A DNA stretch of 64,000 bases from Hoeflea prorocentri (GTDB lineage: Bacteria > Pseudomonadota > Alphaproteobacteria > Rhizobiales > Rhizobiaceae): the NCBI RefSeq assembly GCF_027944115.1, contig NZ_JAPJZI010000002.1, forward strand, positions 1-64,000, in the 5' to 3' direction. Under the pieces are notes generated by a model. The model did no database searches. It saw only the letters and a program-made list of their open reading frames with translations, and was not told the DNA's origin. A program made the translations under genes and the position numbers. Each line of letters opens with the position of its first letter. Within the stretch, counting starts at the first letter, position 1. Positions 37,941-48,037 of the stretch are shown here, piece after piece.

Positions 37941-40925
37941 ATGGCAAGACAGGACGCCAACGAAACCTTCCAGGCGACATCGTTTCTCTACGGCAGCAAC
38001 GCATCCTATATTGAAGACCTCTATGCGCGCTACGAGGACGACCCGTCCTCGGTGCCGCCCGAGTGGCAGAGCTTCTTTGCCGCCCTGAAGGACGATGCGG
38101 ACGCGGTGCGCAAGGCTGCGCAGGGCGCCTCGTGGAAACGGGACAACTGGCCGATTGCCGAAAATGGCGAACTGGTCTCGGCACTCGACGGCGATTGGAG
38201 CGCTGTCGAAAAACATATTGAGTCGCGGTTGAAGGACAAGTCGGCCAACGGTGCGGCAGTCCTTTCCGATGACGAGGTGCAGCAGGCGACACGCGATTCC
38301 GTTCGCGCCATCATGATGATCCGCGCCTATCGCATGCGCGGACATCTGCACGCCAATCTCGATCCGCTGGGCCTTGCCGAAGAGAAAGAGGACTACAACG
38401 AGCTGTCGCCGGAGAATTACGGTTTCAGCCCGGCCGATTTCGACAGGCGCATCTTCCTCGACAATGTGCTCGGCCTTGAATATGCGACCATCAACGAGAT
38501 GCTCGACATTTTGCGGCGCACCTACTGCTCGACCATCGGCGTCGAGTTCATGCACATCTCGAACCCGGAAGAAAAGTCCTGGATCCAGCAGCGTATCGAA
38601 GGCCCGGACAAGGGTGTCGAATTCACCCAGCGCGGCAAGATCGCCATCCTGCAGAAACTTGTCGAGGCCGAAGGCTTCGAACAGTTTATCGACGTCAAAT
38701 ACAAGGGCACCAAGCGCTTCGGCCTGGATGGCGGTGAATCGCTTATTCCGGCGCTGGAACAGATTATCAAGCGCGGCGGCCAGATGGGGCTGAAAGAGAT
38801 CGTGCTCGGCATGCCGCACCGCGGCCGTCTGAACGTGCTATCGCAGGTCATGGGCAAATCGCACCGGGCAATCTTCAACGAATTCAAGGGCGGTTCGTTC
38901 ACGCCCGACGAAGTCGAAGGGTCCGGTGACGTGAAATATCACCTGGGAACCTCGTCGGATCGGGAGTTCGACGGAAACAGCGTTCACCTGTCGCTGACCG
39001 CCAACCCGTCCCACCTGGAAATCGTCAATCCCGTCGTGATGGGCAAGGCGCGGGCAAAGCAGGATCTGCTGGCAGGCCATGCGCGGGGCGAGATTGTGCC
39101 GCTGAAGGACCGGGTCAGGGTTCTGCCGCTGCTTCTGCATGGTGACGCGGCGTTTGCCGGCCAGGGTGTTGTCGCCGAATGTCTTGGTCTTTCGGGCCTG
39201 CGCGGTCACCGCGTTGCCGGAACAATCCATGTCATCGTCAATAATCAGATCGGCTTCACCACCAATCCGCGTTTCTCGCGTTCGTCGCCCTATCCGTCCG
39301 ATGTTGCCAAAATGATCGAAGCGCCGATCTTCCACGTCAACGGCGACGATCCGGAAGCCGTTGTCTATGCGGCCAAGGTCGCGACCGAGTTCCGCATGAT
39401 GTTTCACAAGCCGGTGGTGCTCGACATGTTCTGCTACCGCCGCTTCGGCCACAACGAGGGCGATGAGCCGGCGTTTACCCAGCCGATCATGTACAAGAAG
39501 ATCCGCGCGCATGAGACGACGTTGCAGATCTACGCCAGGAAGCTCGTTGAAGAAGGGCTGATCGGCGTCGGCGAGGTCGAGAAGATGAAGGCCGACTGGC
39601 GGGCGTTCCTGGAACAGGAATTTGAGGCCGGCAATTCCTACAAGCCCAACAAGGCCGACTGGCTCGACGGCGTCTGGTCCGGCATGCGGGTTGCCGACAA
39701 TCAGGACGAACAGCGCCGCGGCAAGACCGCGCTGACGGTCAAGAACCTGAAAGAGATGGGCCGCAAACTGTCGACGGTTCCCGACGGGTTCGAGGCGCAT
39801 CGCACGGTGCGGCGGTTCATGGACCATCGCTCAAAAATGATCGAGACCGGCGACGGGATCGACTGGGCGACGGCCGAGGCGCTGGCTTTCGGCTCGCTGC
39901 TTCTGGAAGGCAATGTGGTGCGGCTCTCCGGTCAGGATTGTGAGCGCGGCACATTCTCGCAACGCCACTCCGTGCTTTACAGCCAGAGCGATGAAGAGCG
40001 CTATATTCCGCTCAACAATCTCGGCAAGGGGCAGGCGCTCTACGAGGTTATCAACTCGATGCTCTCGGAAGAGGCGGTGCTTGGCTTCGAATACGGCTAT
40101 TCGCTGTCAGAACCCAATGCGCTGGTCCTTTGGGAGGCCCAGTTCGGTGACTTTGCCAATGGTGCGCAGGTGGTCTTCGACCAATTCATCTCGTCCGGCG
40201 AGCGCAAATGGCTGCGCATGTCGGGGCTGGTGTGCCTTTTGCCGCATGGTTACGAAGGCCAGGGGCCGGAACACTCCTCGGCGCGGCTGGAGCGGTTCCT
40301 GCAGCTTTGCGCCGAAGACAATATGCAGGTGGCGAACTGTACAACGCCGGCTAACTATTTTCATGTTCTGCGCCGCCAGATGAAGCGGAATTTCCGCAAG
40401 CCTCTAATTTTGATGACGCCGAAATCGTTGTTGCGTCACAAACGGGCGACGTCACAGCTCTCGGAAATGGCCGGTGACAGCTCCTTCCACCGGCTGCTTT
40501 GGGACGATGCGGAGGTGCTTAAGGACCAGCCGATCAAGCTGCAGAAGGACAACAAGATCCGCCGGGTCGTCATGTGCAGCGGCAAGGTCTATTACGACCT
40601 TTACGAGGAGCGTGAGAAACGCGGCATCGACGATATCTATCTGCTGCGGCTTGAGCAGCTTTATCCGTTCCCGGCCAAGGCGCTGATCAACGAGTTGTCG
40701 CGGTTCCGAGACGCCGAAATGGTCTGGTGTCAGGAAGAGCCGAAGAATATGGGTGCATGGGCCTTCATCGATCCCTATCTGGAATGGGTGCTGGCGCATA
40801 TCGATGCCAAATATCAGCGGGTGCGTTACACCGGGCGTCCGGCGGCCGCCTCGCCGGCGACCGGCCTGATGTCCAAGCACAAGGCGCAACTGGAAGCATT
40901 CCTCGAGGATGCCCTTGGCAGTTAG
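37941..40925 (+). CDS. sucA: 2-oxoglutarate dehydrogenase E1 component
   Basis: The 994 aa thiamine-diphosphate E1 subunit of the 2-oxoglutarate dehydrogenase complex. Family segments: N-terminal TSFLYGSNASYIEDLYARY, GMPHRGRLNVLSQVMGK, HLSLTANPSHLEIVNPVV, the ThDP region GDAAFAGQGVVAE and VIVNNQIGFTT, and C-terminal QEEPKNMGAW. The open frame starts at 37842 but that part is the structured leader with no protein similarity; ATG at 37941 follows AAAGGG. It is followed by sucB 44 bp later. Confidence 0.97.
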   Translation: MARQDANETFQATSFLYGSNASYIEDLYARYEDDPSSVPPEWQSFFAALKDDADAVRKAAQGASWKRDNWPIAENGELVSALDGDWSAVEKHIESRLKDKSANGAAVLSDDEVQQATRDSVRAIMMIRAYRMRGHLHANLDPLGLAEEKEDYNELSPENYGFSPADFDRRIFLDNVLGLEYATINEMLDILRRTYCSTIGVEFMHISNPEEKSWIQQRIEGPDKGVEFTQRGKIAILQKLVEAEGFEQFIDVKYKGTKRFGLDGGESLIPALEQIIKRGGQMGLKEIVLGMPHRGRLNVLSQVMGKSHRAIFNEFKGGSFTPDEVEGSGDVKYHLGTSSDREFDGNSVHLSLTANPSHLEIVNPVVMGKARAKQDLLAGHARGEIVPLKDRVRVLPLLLHGDAAFAGQGVVAECLGLSGLRGHRVAGTIHVIVNNQIGFTTNPRFSRSSPYPSDVAKMIEAPIFHVNGDDPEAVVYAAKVATEFRMMFHKPVVLDMFCYRRFGHNEGDEPAFTQPIMYKKIRAHETTLQIYARKLVEEGLIGVGEVEKMKADWRAFLEQEFEAGNSYKPNKADWLDGVWSGMRVADNQDEQRRGKTALTVKNLKEMGRKLSTVPDGFEAHRTVRRFMDHRSKMIETGDGIDWATAEALAFGSLLLEGNVVRLSGQDCERGTFSQRHSVLYSQSDEERYIPLNNLGKGQALYEVINSMLSEEAVLGFEYGYSLSEPNALVLWEAQFGDFANGAQVVFDQFISSGERKWLRMSGLVCLLPHGYEGQGPEHSSARLERFLQLCAEDNMQVANCTTPANYFHVLRRQMKRNFRKPLILMTPKSLLRHKRATSQLSEMAGDSSFHRLLWDDAEVLKDQPIKLQKDNKIRRVVMCSGKVYYDLYEEREKRGIDDIYLLRLEQLYPFPAKALINELSRFRDAEMVWCQEEPKNMGAWAFIDPYLEWVLAHIDAKYQRVRYTGRPAAASPATGLMSKHKAQLEAFLEDALGS

Positions 40926-40969
40926 AGACCTGAACGACAGCCATTTTTGAAAAACGGAAACTGAATATC

Positions 40970-42205
40970 ATGGCCACAGAAATCCGCGTTCCCACCCTCG
41001 GCGAGTCCGTGACCGAGGCCACCATCGGGACCTGGTTCAAGAAGGTCGGCGATGCGATCGCCACCGATGAGCCGCTGGTCGAGCTTGAAACCGACAAGGT
41101 GACAATCGAAGTGCCGGCACCGACGGCTGGCACGCTGTCCGAGATCACCGCCAACGAGGGCGATACGGTGGAGGTGGACGCCCTGCTTGGCCAGATTGCC
41201 GAGGGCGCGGGCGCTCCTGCGCCGGCCGCCAAGGCCGAGGCACCGGCAGCATCCGAAGAACCGGCGAATGCCACGCCTGCCAATGCTGCGCCGGCGGTAC
41301 CATCAGGCGCGGGAACGGATATGCCGCCGGCACCGTCGGCTGCCAAAATGATGGCGGAAAACAAGATTGATGCCGATCAGGTTGCCGGCAGCGGCAAGCG
41401 CGGGCAGGTGCTCAAGGGCGATGTCATCGATGCCCTGGCAAAGGGTATCAGCGAACCTGCACCGGCGCCCGCCGTGGCCCGTGCACCCTCCAGCGGTGAA
41501 GACGAAGCGCGCGAGGAGCGGGTGAAAATGACCCGGCTTCGCCAGACCATCGCACGGCGGCTGAAGGACGCCCAGAATACGGCGGCGATGCTGACCACCT
41601 ATAATGAGGTGGACATGACGGCGGTGATGGAGCTGCGCAAGAAATACAAGGAACTGTTCGAGAAGAAACACGGTGTGAAACTCGGTTTCATGGGTTTCTT
41701 CACCAAGGCCGTGTGCCATGCGCTGAAAGAAATTCCGGCCGTGAATGCGGAAATTGACGGAACGGACATCATCTACAAGAATTACTGCCATGTCGGCGTT
41801 GCCGTCGGCACCGACAAGGGCCTTGTCGTGCCTGTCGTGCGTGATGCCGATCAGATGTCGATTGCCGGGATAGAACAGGAAATCGGCAGGCTTGGCCTTG
41901 CTGCCCGTGATGGTGAGCTGAGCATGGCCGACATGCAGGGCGGCACCTTCACGCTCTCGAATGGCGGTGTGTACGGTTCTTTGATGTCATCGCCGATCCT
42001 GAACGCGCCGCAATCGGGCATTCTTGGCATGCACAAGATCCAGGAGCGGCCCGTGGCGCTGGGCGGACAGGTTGTCATCCGTCCGATGATGTATCTGGCG
42101 CTGTCCTACGATCACCGGATTGTCGACGGCAAAGAAGCGGTGACATTCCTGGTGCGGGTCAAGGAAAGCCTTGAGGATCCCGAAAGGCTCGTGCTTGATC
42201 TGTAG
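40970..42205 (+). CDS. sucB: 2-oxoglutarate dehydrogenase E2 (dihydrolipoyl succinyltransferase)
   Basis: A 411 aa E2 subunit. The lipoyl domain (1-~77) has the lipoylated Lys43 in ETDKVTIEV; an Ala/Pro-rich linker follows, then the peripheral-subunit binding domain (about 122-158, [27 protein letters not shown]) and the catalytic acyltransferase domain with His382 and Asp386 in [15 protein letters not shown] single lipoyl domain is present. It is co-transcribed with sucA; also known as odhB. Confidence 0.97.
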   Translation: MATEIRVPTLGESVTEATIGTWFKKVGDAIATDEPLVELETDKVTIEVPAPTAGTLSEITANEGDTVEVDALLGQIAEGAGAPAPAAKAEAPAASEEPANATPANAAPAVPSGAGTDMPPAPSAAKMMAENKIDADQVAGSGKRGQVLKGDVIDALAKGISEPAPAPAVARAPSSGEDEAREERVKMTRLRQTIARRLKDAQNTAAMLTTYNEVDMTAVMELRKKYKELFEKKHGVKLGFMGFFTKAVCHALKEIPAVNAEIDGTDIIYKNYCHVGVAVGTDKGLVVPVVRDADQMSIAGIEQEIGRLGLAARDGELSMADMQGGTFTLSNGGVYGSLMSSPILNAPQSGILGMHKIQERPVALGGQVVIRPMMYLALSYDHRIVDGKEAVTFLVRVKESLEDPERLVLDL

Positions 42206-42223
42206 CTGTTGAGGAAACAGCCG

Positions 42224-42724
42224 ATGAGAAATGCCAGCCCTTGCCTGCTTGCTTTGGCCGCCGTGCTGATGCTGCCCGTACCGGGCCAGACCGAAGACAC
42301 GGTCGCAAGGCGCTGCCCGCAGGTTCTTGCCGGCTATGCTGCAAATGATGATGCTGTGCGTCTGGAATTCAACGGATCCGACAATATGAGCTTCCGGTTT
42401 CTGGTCGCCGGTGAGGAACCCTATGACGGATTTGTCTTCGAGGCCGAAAACGAACCCGGCATTGCCGGCGTTATCCTCGACAACTGCCCGGATGGGGATG
42501 TGACCGGTGTGGAGCTGGACGCCTGCACGGTCTGGCGCGGTCATATGTATGGGATCGACGACAATGGCGGTACCGTCGAGCTCGGCGCCGCCGATGCGCC
42601 GGCGGTCGGACAACTTCACCTTAAAGGACTGGCGGAGGCGCTGACAAAGCGCCTGCCAGACTTGGCGGAGCGAATTCCGCAAGATCAGATCGAACGACTT
42701 AACCTTGTCGCTTGCCAGGAATAG
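42224..42724 (+). CDS. Exported protein of unknown function between sucB and lpdA
   Basis: A 166 aa protein with a signal peptide (MRNASPCLLALAAVLMLPVPGQTE). The mature part is acidic and contains four cysteines (RRCPQV, DNCPDG, DACTVW, VACQE), probably disulfide-bonded in the periplasm. I do not recognise a family. GAGGAA lies six to seven bases before the ATG at 42224. It sits 18 bp after sucB and 31 bp before lpdA in the same direction, so it is transcribed with the dehydrogenase complex genes although its location (periplasm) does not fit that complex. Confidence 0.7.
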   Translation: MRNASPCLLALAAVLMLPVPGQTEDTVARRCPQVLAGYAANDDAVRLEFNGSDNMSFRFLVAGEEPYDGFVFEAENEPGIAGVILDNCPDGDVTGVELDACTVWRGHMYGIDDNGGTVELGAADAPAVGQLHLKGLAEALTKRLPDLAERIPQDQIERLNLVACQE

Positions 42725-42755
42725 GCAGCAGGAGAGGAATAGAAGGGACAGATAG

Positions 42756-44168
42756 ATGGCTGAACGTTACGATCTTGTTGTGATCGGTACCGGCCCCGGC
42801 GGCTATGTGTGTGCAATCAAAGCCGCGCAACTCGGCCTGAAGACGGCGGTGGTCGAAAAACGCGCCACATTGGGCGGCACCTGTCTCAACATCGGGTGCA
42901 TACCTTCCAAGGCGCTGCTGCACGCCTCGGAGATGTTTTCAGAAGCCAGTCACGCCCTGCCGGAACTTGGTGTCGAGACAGGCAAGCCGAAGCTTAACCT
43001 TGATAAGATGATGGCCCACAAGGATGCGACGGTGAAATCCAATGTGGACGGCATCGCCTTCCTGATGAAGAAAAACAAGATCGATGTCTTTACCGGCACG
43101 GGGACGATCCTTGGCGAGGGCAAGGTATCCGTTGTCCCAGAAAAGGGCGACAGTGTCGAACTGGAGACGAAAAACATCGTCATCGCCACCGGCTCTGATG
43201 TGGCCGGTATCCCGGGCGTCGATGTCAAATTCGACGAGAAGATCGTTGTCTCGTCGACCGGTGCACTGGAGCTGCCCAAGGTTCCCAAGGAAATGATTGT
43301 CGTCGGCGGCGGTGTCATCGGTCTGGAGCTGGGTTCCGTCTGGGCAAGGCTGGGGGCAAAGGTCACGGTTGTCGAGTTTCTGGACAAGGTCCTCGGCCAG
43401 ATGGACGGGGATGTCTCCAAGCAGTTTCAGCGCATGCTCGGCAAGCAGGGGCTGACCTTCAAGCTGGGTGCAAAGGTGACCGGCGTTTCGGCGACCTCGC
43501 GTTCGGCCAAGGTGACGTTCGAGCCGGTCAAGGGCGGCGATGCGGAAACGATCAGCGCCGATGTTGTTCTGGTTGCGACCGGACGCAAACCCTATACGGA
43601 AGGACTTGGGCTTGAGAAAGCCGGGGTCGTGCTCGACAAGGCGGGCCGGGTTGAGATCAACGAGCATTTCCAGACCAATGTTTCCGGCATCTATGCCATT
43701 GGCGACGTTGTCGCCGGGCCGATGCTCGCCCACAAGGCTGAAGACGAGGGTGTGGCGGTTGCCGAAATTATTGCCGGGCAGGCCGGACACGTGAATTACA
43801 GTGTCATTCCAGGCGTCGTCTATACCCAGCCGGAGGTTGCCTCTGTCGGAAAGACCGAGGAGGAATTGAAAGCCGAAGGCATAGACTACAAGGTCGGCAA
43901 GTTCCCGTTTTCAGCAAACGGCCGGGCGCGCGCCATGCTGCAGTCCGACGGCTTTGCTAAGGTGCTGTCCGACAAGAGAACGGACCGGGTGCTTGGGGTT
44001 CACATTGTCGGCTTTGGCGCCGGGGATATGATTCACGAGGCCGCCGTGCTTATGGAATTCGGTGGAAGCGCCGAAGATCTCGGCCGCACCTGTCATGCAC
44101 ACCCGACCATGTCCGAGGCCGTCAAGGAAGCTGCGCTCGCAGCCTATGACAAGCCGATTCATATGTAG
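42756..44168 (+). CDS. lpdA: Dihydrolipoyl dehydrogenase (E3)
   Basis: A 470 aa FAD flavoprotein that reoxidises dihydrolipoamide in 2-oxoacid dehydrogenase complexes. FAD motif [17 protein letters not shown] (11-27), redox-active Cys43/Cys48 in [20 protein letters not shown]-binding [19 protein letters not shown] and the catalytic His449 - Glu454 in HAHPTMSEA are present. It is located with sucAB, so it is probably the E3 of that complex. Confidence 0.97.
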   Translation: MAERYDLVVIGTGPGGYVCAIKAAQLGLKTAVVEKRATLGGTCLNIGCIPSKALLHASEMFSEASHALPELGVETGKPKLNLDKMMAHKDATVKSNVDGIAFLMKKNKIDVFTGTGTILGEGKVSVVPEKGDSVELETKNIVIATGSDVAGIPGVDVKFDEKIVVSSTGALELPKVPKEMIVVGGGVIGLELGSVWARLGAKVTVVEFLDKVLGQMDGDVSKQFQRMLGKQGLTFKLGAKVTGVSATSRSAKVTFEPVKGGDAETISADVVLVATGRKPYTEGLGLEKAGVVLDKAGRVEINEHFQTNVSGIYAIGDVVAGPMLAHKAEDEGVAVAEIIAGQAGHVNYSVIPGVVYTQPEVASVGKTEEELKAEGIDYKVGKFPFSANGRARAMLQSDGFAKVLSDKRTDRVLGVHIVGFGAGDMIHEAAVLMEFGGSAEDLGRTCHAHPTMSEAVKEAALAAYDKPIHM

Positions 44169-44182
44169 GCTGTGCTTGTACC

Positions 44183-45271
44183 CTAGTTGACCGCGGTGAC
44201 CGTATAGCCGTCGCTGCGCAACAGTTCGACCAGACCGTCCTTGCCCGGGATATGGAGTGCGCCGACGGCGACAAATGCACCACCGTCCTTGAGGATCGGA
44301 TCAAGGCGCTCTGCCATGGTCTTGTTGCGCGTTTCGATCAGTTCTTTCTCGAACTTTGCATAGGCGCCACTGTCCAGCTCGCCGGTCTCCATTGTCGCGG
44401 CTTCGACAAAGGGCATGATCATGTCAATGCGACCGTCGAGATACAAATCCGTCATCGTGGCGGTGACATCATCGAGCACCGGGCTCAGCGCGGCCGTGTC
44501 GGCAAGAAGCCGCGCCTGAACGTCGAGCGGAAGACCCGATACGATCGACAGCTGTTCCTTCAGCGTTTCCAGCCCTTCCAGTGTCTTGCCGCTGTCCAGC
44601 GCGCCGGTCGCCAGATCCTTGTCGAGAAAAGCAATGCCTTTGGCTCTTCGCTCGATTTCACAATCGGGCACGGCAATCATGCTGAAAATCAACCAGGGCT
44701 TCATACGGGAGACAAAAGCCATCGGAATGCCGCGCTCTTCAAGCACCGTCTCCACCAGATCGAAGTCCTCTTCGCTCAAAAGCCCTTCAAGCGTGACGCC
44801 TGCATCGAGCATTGTCAGATCGGGATCGGTCATAAGCGATGCCATGGCCCGCTCCAGTTCAACGATCTGCGAGGATTCAACCACCACCACCGCTGCGTCG
44901 TCATAGGCGCCCCGGGCCGTTGCGCCGAGTTCAAGGACGCGCGGATCCGTGGTGTGCATTGTTCCGTAAAGCCAGGAGACCGCCGCTCCGTCCTTTTCGA
45001 TGCGCCAAAGCAGGCTGGATCCGTTGACGATTGCCGCCGCTTCAGCCTTGATCCGTTTCATGGTTTCCGGGTCGTCCTGCGCCATGGTTGCGAGCAGATT
45101 TTCACCCCGGCAGGCAATTTCCTCGGCCCGAGCCTGCGACGTGGCCAAGGCCAGAATTACGAAAAACGTTGCGACAAACAGCAGATGCAGCGCCATGGCT
45201 GCTGCAAGGGCCCAGTCGATGCGTAGGCGAACCGGTCGAAGCAAAGGGGGTGAAAGGAACGTCATGATCAT
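44183..45271 (-). CDS. TraB/GumN family protein, membrane-anchored
   Basis: About 362 aa. One hydrophobic segment near the N-terminus (about 18-45, WALAAAMALHLLFVATFFVILALA) acts as signal or anchor, placing the rest in the periplasm. The TraB/GumN (TIKI-like) domain shows SSLLWRIEKDGAAVSWLYGTMHTTDPRVL with the conserved GT-H, then VVESSQ, and the C-terminal FVAVGALHIPGKDGLVELLRSDGY. Family members are predicted metalloproteases; the GxxH motifs are here. The start is uncertain: ATGs at 45271 and 45265 are both possible. It is convergent with lpdA. Confidence 0.85.
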   Translation of the reverse strand: MIMTFLSPPLLRPVRLRIDWALAAAMALHLLFVATFFVILALATSQARAEEIACRGENLLATMAQDDPETMKRIKAEAAAIVNGSSLLWRIEKDGAAVSWLYGTMHTTDPRVLELGATARGAYDDAAVVVVESSQIVELERAMASLMTDPDLTMLDAGVTLEGLLSEEDFDLVETVLEERGIPMAFVSRMKPWLIFSMIAVPDCEIERRAKGIAFLDKDLATGALDSGKTLEGLETLKEQLSIVSGLPLDVQARLLADTAALSPVLDDVTATMTDLYLDGRIDMIMPFVEAATMETGELDSGAYAKFEKELIETRNKTMAERLDPILKDGGAFVAVGALHIPGKDGLVELLRSDGYTVTAVN

Positions 45272-45385
45272 TCCGTCAGGTTGAACGAGTGGAAGTATTT
45301 TAAACGATTGCGGCATGCAAAGCGTTAATTTACAGGCGTTTGGAGAAGCTTGCCTCGCTTGCGGTTAACAAAACCTTACGCGTGT

Positions 45386-46327
45386 TCAGGCGCGCGGATG
45401 TGCCTTTCCGTAGGCCTCCAGCAGGCGTGTGGTGTCGACAGCCGTATAGATCTGGGTCGTTGTCAGACTGGCGTGGCCAAGAAGTTCCTGGATTGACCGC
45501 AGGTCGCCGCCGCCGGCCAAAAGGTGGGTGGCAAAGGAATGTCTGAGCGCGTGGGGCGTTGCCGTATCCGGCAATCCCAACGCCGAACGCAGCCTGCGCA
45601 TTTCCTTCTGGATGATCGCCGGCTGAAGGGCGCCGCCGCGCACACCGCGAAAAAGTGGCCCTTCCGCTTCAAGATGCCAGGGACAAAGATCGCGGTAATG
45701 TCCGACAGTTTCCGTGGCTGCGGGTATGAGCGGCACGATGCGTGTCTTTCCGCCTTTGCCGTCAATCTTCAGCGATGTCGGGTTGCCGGCAAAATCGGCC
45801 GGCTGCAGCCCCAGGGCTTCGGATATACGCAAGCCGCATCCGTAGAGCAAAGTCAGCACCGCCGCATTACGTGCTGCAACCCAGGGTTCTTCGGCCAGTT
45901 GTTCACTGTTGCGGGTGATCGCAACGGCCTGCGTGTCGGTCAGCGCCTTTGGAAGAGATTTCGGCTGCCGCGGCGCGCGCATGGCATTGATGCCGGCGGC
46001 ATTGGCAAGGCCCCGCTTCTCCAGGAAACGCAGAAAGGAGCGTATGCCCGCAAGACTTCGGCCGAGGGTTCTGGCGCCGACGCCGTTTTTGCGCCTGAAA
46101 GCCATGAAGGCGCGCATATCGGCGGGGCGCAGCTCCGAAATGTCCGAAATCCCCGGCGGGCCGCCCAGATGGCCGGTCAAAAAGGTCAAAAACTGCCTTA
46201 GATCGCGCAAATAGCCGTCGAGTGTGTGTTTCGAGAGGCGTCTTTGGCGTTCAAGATTGTCCGCCCAATCGTGCATCTGGCGCTGGAGTTCCGGTTTTGC
46301 CGCAACGAGAAACGGTTCCTTGGTCAT
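45386..46327 (-). CDS. xerC: Tyrosine recombinase XerC
   Basis: A 313 aa site-specific recombinase that with XerD resolves chromosome dimers at dif. The N-terminal SAM-like core-binding domain covers about 10-110; catalytic residues are the Arg in YGCGLRISEAL, His and Arg in PHALRHSFATHLL, His in LLGHASLTTTQIY, and Tyr294 in the same motif. The C-terminus YGKAHPRA fits XerC. Location near lpdA is usual in this order and nothing around it suggests an integrative element, so it is the housekeeping enzyme rather than an integrase. Confidence 0.93.
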   Translation of the reverse strand: MTKEPFLVAAKPELQRQMHDWADNLERQRRLSKHTLDGYLRDLRQFLTFLTGHLGGPPGISDISELRPADMRAFMAFRRKNGVGARTLGRSLAGIRSFLRFLEKRGLANAAGINAMRAPRQPKSLPKALTDTQAVAITRNSEQLAEEPWVAARNAAVLTLLYGCGLRISEALGLQPADFAGNPTSLKIDGKGGKTRIVPLIPAATETVGHYRDLCPWHLEAEGPLFRGVRGGALQPAIIQKEMRRLRSALGLPDTATPHALRHSFATHLLAGGGDLRSIQELLGHASLTTTQIYTAVDTTRLLEAYGKAHPRA

Positions 46328-46560
46328 GAGTTCAGAGCGGTCCTATGGGCAAATACCGGGTTGTTTATCCTGCATAAAGTCCGTTTGCCGGTTGAAGACC
46401 CGGCCTTAAGGCATTACGTCACCTGCAGTCGATAATTATGGCATTCTTGCCCAGTGCGGTTATGTTACGGTTAACTCGGCGTTTGAGCGGGGCCGGGCTC
46501 TGTCATTGTGAGTACACAATTGGCTGCAATAGAACCTGTATACCTTTGCGGGGATGACGA

Positions 46561-47481
46561 ATGGTCCAGAAGCGCTTTCATCTGACTAATTTGGATGACC
46601 TGGCCGATAGGCTTGCGCTCGTTTCCTATGGTCAGCCGGGCCATGTCGTCGATCAGCTCATTGCCGAACGCGGCCAGAAGATCGTGAAGAATCCGCTATG
46701 GCCGGTGATGCGGCCGTTCCTCTATTCCATTTTGCATTACCGTCAGGCGATCGATTTTGCCGATGCCATAGCCAATATGCCCGGCTACGATGCGATGGAG
46801 TATGCGAGTGGCCTGCTGAACCTTGAGTTGCAGGTGAACAACGAAGAACGCATCCCGGCGAGCGGCGGCTTCATTCTGGTCTGCAACCATCCTACGGGCA
46901 TTGCCGACGGCGTTGCGGTCTTCGATCTTTTGAAGCATCGCAGACCCGACATGATGATCTTTGCGAACCGGGACGCATTGCGGGTCAATCCACGCTATGC
47001 GGAGATCATCATCCCGGTCGAATGGCGAGAAGAATACAAAAGCAATGTGAAAGCGCGAGAGACGCTGAAGCTGACCAACCGGGCCGTCAAGGAAGGCAAG
47101 GCGACGATCCTGTTCCCTTCCGGGCGTATTGCCTACTGGGCCAATGGCCGGCTGAACGAGCGGCCATGGAAACAGTCGGCAGTCGGTCTGGCGCGGCGCT
47201 ATGGCCTGCCGGTGCTGCCCGTGAATATGACCGCACGGAACTCCGGCCTCTTTTACTGGCTGTCGAAACACTCGACGGAATTGCGCGACATGACCGTCTT
47301 CCACGAGGTGCTGAACAAGAAGCGCAAGACATTCCAGTTCAATATCGGTCACCTGATTGCGCCGGATGACCTGGAAGGCGATGTGGCCGAGATTACCCGT
47401 TCACTCGAACATCACTGTGTTTTCGAACTTGCGGATAATCCGGACTGCAGGTTCCATCATCGTACGCCCGCAGCGGCCTGA
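46561..47481 (+). CDS. PlsC-like glycerophospholipid acyltransferase
   Basis: A 306 aa acyltransferase of the lysophospholipid acyltransferase superfamily. The catalytic block is VCNHPTGIADG with His110 and Asp116, an H-x5-D spacing seen in hemolysin-related and ornithine-lipid-type members rather than the H-x4-D of PlsC. Block 2/3 follow as FANRDALRVNP and ILFPSGRIAYWANGR, then LPVLPVNMTARNS. No TM anchor is obvious, so it is probably peripheral at the inner membrane. Acceptor unknown; lipid remodelling is likely. Confidence 0.82.
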   Translation: MVQKRFHLTNLDDLADRLALVSYGQPGHVVDQLIAERGQKIVKNPLWPVMRPFLYSILHYRQAIDFADAIANMPGYDAMEYASGLLNLELQVNNEERIPASGGFILVCNHPTGIADGVAVFDLLKHRRPDMMIFANRDALRVNPRYAEIIIPVEWREEYKSNVKARETLKLTNRAVKEGKATILFPSGRIAYWANGRLNERPWKQSAVGLARRYGLPVLPVNMTARNSGLFYWLSKHSTELRDMTVFHEVLNKKRKTFQFNIGHLIAPDDLEGDVAEITRSLEHHCVFELADNPDCRFHHRTPAAA

Positions 47482-47752
47482 CAGGGCACTTTTCGGGCCT
47501 TCCTGCTGGTTGTTGTTGTCTTCCGTTTACCAGGCTGAAAGAATTGTACCCTAGGTTGAACCAAGGTGCATGCAGTGCAACGTCATGTCCTTGGTCTCAG
47601 GCGGTTGACAGCCATTTCAGGTGACCGTGTTGCGCTTCGTGAGGCATGAAGCCGCCGCCACATGCTCGCCGGAGCAATTTTCCCGATTTGGTCTGATTTT
47701 TCGCAGGACACAATGCGACGGTGGTTTTTTGTCCATAACCCGTAAAGGCTGG

Positions 47753-48037
47753 ATGGTCATCGCGGCCAACGCGGCTCTGGCAGCCGGCGTGGTGCTTGCC
47801 GCCTATGTGCTGCCTAAAGGATCCTATGTGGTCGTGGTCACTGCGCCCTGGCAGGGCAGTCACGCGGTCAACGTCATTTCCAAGGCCGGAGGGAGCCTTG
47901 TTTCCAGCGGCCGTTATGACTGGATCGCGGTTGCCCATTCCGACGAGCAGGACTTTCCGGTCCGGCTCATGAAAAACGGTGCGGTCGCCGTGCTGGATCA
48001 CACCCTCGCCTATGGCTGTTTGAAGAGGAATTCCTAG
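47753..48037 (+). CDS. Small membrane-anchored protein upstream of chemoreceptor
   Basis: About 94 aa from the ATG at 47753, preceded by AAAGG; an in-frame TTG at 47729 would add eight basic residues (SITRKGW). One N-terminal hydrophobic segment (VIAANAALAAGVVLAAYVL) anchors it, leaving a ~70-residue periplasmic part with GSYVVVVTAPWQGSHAVNVISKAGG and two further conserved-looking stretches. I do not recognise a family. The stop codon (48035-48037) abuts the ATG of the chemoreceptor, so the two are translationally coupled and may work together, for instance as a sensor partner (inference). Confidence 0.6.
   Translation: MVIAANAALAAGVVLAAYVLPKGSYVVVVTAPWQGSHAVNVISKAGGSLVSSGRYDWIAVAHSDEQDFPVRLMKNGAVAVLDHTLAYGCLKRNS

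Noticed and set aside
45386-46327. Tyrosine recombinase as a sign of an integrated element
   Set aside because: Sequence and location fit housekeeping XerC; no attachment repeats, phage or conjugation genes, or tRNA target are nearby.
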